From Deltaproteobacteria bacterium (GTDB lineage: Bacteria > Myxococcota_C > UBA6777): a stretch of DNA of 64,000 nucleotides. How positions within the stretch are numbered: the stretch's first letter is position 1; every line of letters starts with the position of its first letter. Position numbers and translations under genes: made by a program. The DNA lies in assembly GCA_006226375.1 (NCBI GenBank), contig SBHC01000010.1, positions 424,492 through 488,491 on the forward strand, read 5' to 3'. The notes beneath the pieces were generated by a model that saw only the letters and a list, made by a program, of their open reading frames with translations, was not told where the DNA came from and searched no databases. This document shows, in pieces, positions 62,915 to 64,000 of the stretch.

Positions 62915-63796
62915 ATGACACAAGCCACAACGTCCCCCGATGTATGCAAACTTGATATCAAAAGCCAAGAAGAATTTCAGCGTTGGGTTTTAGACGAAAG
63001 CCACAACAGACCGGTTGTTGTGGACTTTTGGGCTGAGTGGTGTGGTCCTTGTCGGGCGCTGGGTCCAGCCCTTGAGAAGCTCGCCGATGAGGCCAAAGGG
63101 AGCTGGTTGTTGGCCAAGATCAACACCGACCACCACCCACAGCTGTCTGCCGCCTTTCAGATTCGCGGAATCCCCGCAGTCAAGGCGTTTTACAAAGGCA
63201 AGGTGGTGGATGAGTTTGTGGGTGTGAAGCCCCAAGCCCAGCTCCAGATGTGGTTGGAAGGATTTGTGCCCTCCGAAGCCGACCACCTGACCCAAGAAGC
63301 GCTTGCTCTCGAAGCCAAAGAACAGTGGGCAGAGGCCGAAGCGCTCTACCAAAAGGCGCTGGATGCAAGACCTCTCCACGACGAAGCGTTGTTGGGCCTT
63401 GCGCGGACAGCCTGGGCCACCCAAAAGCAAGAGGATGTCTTGCGTTACTTAAACCAGGTGGATACGTCCAGCTCAGACGAAGTAGCCCAAGAAGTCGCCC
63501 GTTTAAAGCTGTTGTTGCAGTCAGAACAAGCCGGAGATACGGGAGAGTTGCAAGCCCAGGTCGAAGCAAACCCCGACGACCACCAGGCTCGATACCAATG
63601 GGGCGTTGCGCTGACTGGTCAAGGCCAGCACGAACCTGCCTTGGAGCAGCTCCTGTACATCATCCAACACACCGACGACTCCGACTTGAAGAACCAGGCC
63701 CGCGAGGCGATGGTCGAAGTCTTTGATGCTGTTGGCTTCTCCAGCCCGCTGGCTCAGAAGTATCGTTCCCTCCTCGCCAAGCATCTGTACCGCTAG
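62915..63796 (+). CDS. cnoX: CnoX/YbbN-like thioredoxin-TPR chaperone protein
   Basis: 293 aa, the usual CnoX size. An N-terminal thioredoxin domain with intact WCGPC (C43, C46) and cis-Pro (IRGIPAVKAFY) is followed by a TPR-type helical region (EALALEAKEQWAEAEALYQKALDARPLHDEALLGLAR) and a second helical block at the C-terminus. In E. coli CnoX protects proteins under chlorine stress and passes them to GroEL; there its active site lacks the first Cys, while here CxxC is complete, so disulfide exchange is likely too. AAGGAG lies before the ATG. Confidence 0.85.
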   Translation: MTQATTSPDVCKLDIKSQEEFQRWVLDESHNRPVVVDFWAEWCGPCRALGPALEKLADEAKGSWLLAKINTDHHPQLSAAFQIRGIPAVKAFYKGKVVDEFVGVKPQAQLQMWLEGFVPSEADHLTQEALALEAKEQWAEAEALYQKALDARPLHDEALLGLARTAWATQKQEDVLRYLNQVDTSSSDEVAQEVARLKLLLQSEQAGDTGELQAQVEANPDDHQARYQWGVALTGQGQHEPALEQLLYIIQHTDDSDLKNQAREAMVEVFDAVGFSSPLAQKYRSLLAKHLYR

Positions 63797-63848
63797 ATCG
63801 GTCCCTTCTTTTCTCACAAATCGTAAAAGAATCCCTCCGCAAAGTTCG

Positions 63849-63877
63849 TTGACAAAGACACCGACCCCCTCTATCCT
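63849..63877 (+). promoter_or_regulatory. sigma70-type promoter upstream of the TPP riboswitch
   Basis: TTGACA (63849-63854), 17-bp spacer, TATCCT (63872-63877), followed about 40 bp later by the riboswitch. Confidence 0.6.
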
Positions 63878-63918
63878 GCGTCGCACGCCTCTTCCACAGT
63901 GGAAAGAAGGCCACACTA

Positions 63919-64000
63919 CTATAGCGGGAGTCCAGCACACTGGGCTGAGAGGGTAGGAATCAGCCTACCGACCGTTTGAACCTGATTCCGGGTCATACCG
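63919..64000 (+). promoter_or_regulatory. TPP (THI-box) riboswitch, cut by the window end
   Basis: Carries the conserved THI-box elements: GCTGAGAGGG, hairpin GGTAGG...CCTACC, ACCGTTTGAACCTGATTCCGGGTCATACCG. It senses thiamine pyrophosphate; the regulated thi gene must lie just beyond 64000 on the plus strand. The 3' end of the P1 stem is outside the window. Confidence 0.9.

Overview
The window (about mid-50s % GC by eye, densely coding on both strands) looks like the chromosome of a Myxococcota-type bacterium or a close deltaproteobacterial relative. The evidence is a large set of secreted Cys-rich proteins and lipoproteins, EVCDGKDNDCDG-type (MopE-like) motifs, a Hanks-type kinase, two ECF sigma loci, a PATAN (DUF4388) domain, a secreted caspase-like protein, and two proteases ending in a GCGC + membrane helix + Arg-rich tail that resembles MYXO-CTERM. 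I see no insertion sequence, prophage, CRISPR array, rRNA or tRNA.

Layout. 0.07-7.1 kb (minus): RNA m5U methyltransferase, secreted S9 peptidase with Lys-rich linkers, YbhN-like membrane protein, GH113-like glycosidase. 7.3-13.9 kb (plus): polytopic membrane protein, solitary type III-like DNA methyltransferase, matrixin-like protease with Cys-rich repeats, SRPBCC-like protein. 14-19 kb (minus): GNAT protein and an RND pump with its adaptor. 19.2-21.6 kb (plus): 70-aa protein plus a Rad50-like ATPase. 21.6-23.5 kb (minus): small secreted protein and HPPD. 23.8-27.8 kb (plus): GH92 mannosidase lipoprotein and a HExxH lipoprotein. 27.8-32.7 kb (minus): a coupled run of Cys-rich surface lipoproteins, one carrying two fibrinogen-like lectin domains. 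33-34.5 kb (minus): a selenoprotein N homologue. 34.7-39.9 kb (plus): RapA, ECF sigma/anti-sigma, nucleotidyltransferase. 39.9-42 kb (minus): PyrD and an MFE-2-like dehydrogenase. 42.2-51.1 kb (plus): kinase, membrane lipoprotein, subtilase, PATAN-PilU-PilT fusion. 51.3-59.2 kb: a divergent locus with ECF sigma, MopE/NHL lipoprotein, anti-sigma-like protein and caspase-barrel protein. 59.2-64 kb: MurB, tandem-C2 protein, GSTCD-like methyltransferase, CnoX-like thioredoxin, and a TPP riboswitch cut by the window end.

The strongest observation is at 32965-34494. Two apparent ORFs on the minus strand are one reading frame interrupted by a single TGA, and the joined protein reads SLDDQSC-U-GSAKSAR, the redox motif of animal selenoprotein N. 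Directly after the TGA is a bacterial-type SECIS hairpin whose apical part (GCAGGTCTGC) matches, from memory, that of E. coli fdhF. A conventional reading would call this a pseudogene or two hypothetical proteins. Other observations of interest are the PATAN-PilU-PilT tandem motor fusion, the sigma/anti-sigma/caspase/MopE locus with shared TGTGA-N6-TCACA-like sites, and the 70-aa/Rad50-like pair. All names rest on reading motifs by eye; no database search was run.
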